A stretch of 64,000 nt of DNA, taken from contig NZ_FYAM01000005.1 of assembly GCF_900185645.1 (NCBI RefSeq), forward strand, positions 96,992 to 160,991. The letters are read 5' to 3'. The translations under genes and the position numbers were made by a program. Under the pieces are notes generated by a model that was not told the origin of the DNA, made no database searches, and saw nothing but the letters and a program-made list of their open reading frames with translations. This DNA is from Clostridium sp. BSD9I1 (GTDB taxonomy: Bacteria; Bacillota; Clostridia; Clostridiales; Clostridiaceae). Positions 63,971 through 64,000 of the stretch are shown here, in pieces; within the stretch, counting starts at the first letter, position 1; the number at the start of each line of letters is the position of its first letter.

Positions 63971-64000
63971 AAATTGAGAGTTTGATCCTGGCTCAGGACG
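63971..64000 (+). rRNA. 16S ribosomal RNA, 5' end (partial)
   Basis: AATTGAGAGTTTGATCCTGG followed by CTCAGGACG is the universal start of bacterial 16S rRNA (the 27F primer site). Only 30 bases are in the window; the gene continues beyond it. Confidence 0.97.

Overview
The window looks like chromosomal DNA of a low-GC Clostridium in the broad sense. It is AT-rich, has strong GGAGG-type ribosome sites, uses TTG and GTG starts often, and its gene content is strictly fermentative (ferredoxin-like proteins, Etf/acyl-CoA dehydrogenase, sigma-54 regulators, pyrimidine reduction). The last 30 bases are the 5' end of a 16S rRNA gene behind its own promoter. I cannot name the species.

Layout. 1-3.2 kb: the tail of a sugar ABC permease, a PHP phosphoesterase and two sugar-catabolism genes (TIM-barrel isomerase, Gfo/Idh/MocA dehydrogenase). 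3.2-3.8 kb: no protein gene, but a highly structured region ending in a strong terminator, which I interpret as an undescribed or unannotated large non-coding RNA built from about 43-nt hairpin units. 3.9-7.2 kb: LexA-controlled dinB with a small partner, a stand-alone TIR protein, a flavodoxin/ferredoxin protein and a small protein. 7.3-9.3 kb: marR and a MATE pump with matching operator-like dyads. 9.6-12.2 kb: a TPR membrane protein and a Cache sensor without an output domain. 12.4-18.2 kb: an NtrB/NtrC-like pair followed by glutaminase and an AGCS symporter behind a sigma-54 promoter. 18.4-30.5 kb: an accessory stretch (DEAD helicase, CheV, RluF, chloramphenicol acetyltransferase-like protein, two MBL hydrolases, GH3 protein, PQQ-type sugar dehydrogenase, small membrane proteins) that carries several decayed genes and a complete type I toxin-antitoxin locus.

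30.6-42.9 kb: branched-chain amino-acid biosynthesis. ilvE lies divergent from ilvN-ilvC-leuA-cimA-leuC-leuD-leuB-ilvD-ilvB, so the two acetolactate synthase subunits sit at opposite ends of the operon. The presence of cimA and absence of ilvA here suggest isoleucine is made through citramalate. 43.2-46.2 kb: a soluble PAS histidine kinase and a membrane polyferredoxin. 46.5-53.9 kb: an operon for short-chain hydroxy-/enoyl-acid fermentation (crotonase, GntP permease, fused CoA-transferase, acyl-CoA dehydrogenase, EtfBA, MaoC hydratase) with a sigma-54 promoter and two upstream dyads; a PAS/AAA+/Fis activator follows at 54.3 kb and is the likely regulator. 56.0-63.6 kb: reductive pyrimidine (or hydantoin) catabolism: carbamoylase, dihydropyrimidinase, DUF1097 membrane protein, PreT, PreA and an APC permease.

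Most interesting: the large RNA at 3.27-3.80 kb; the type I toxin-antitoxin at 26.3-26.6 kb, which is too short for standard gene calling; a palindromic repeat that sits just after stop codons; two sigma-54 promoters with upstream dyads; and a GH3 gene whose homologous N-terminus has no ATG/GTG/TTG start.
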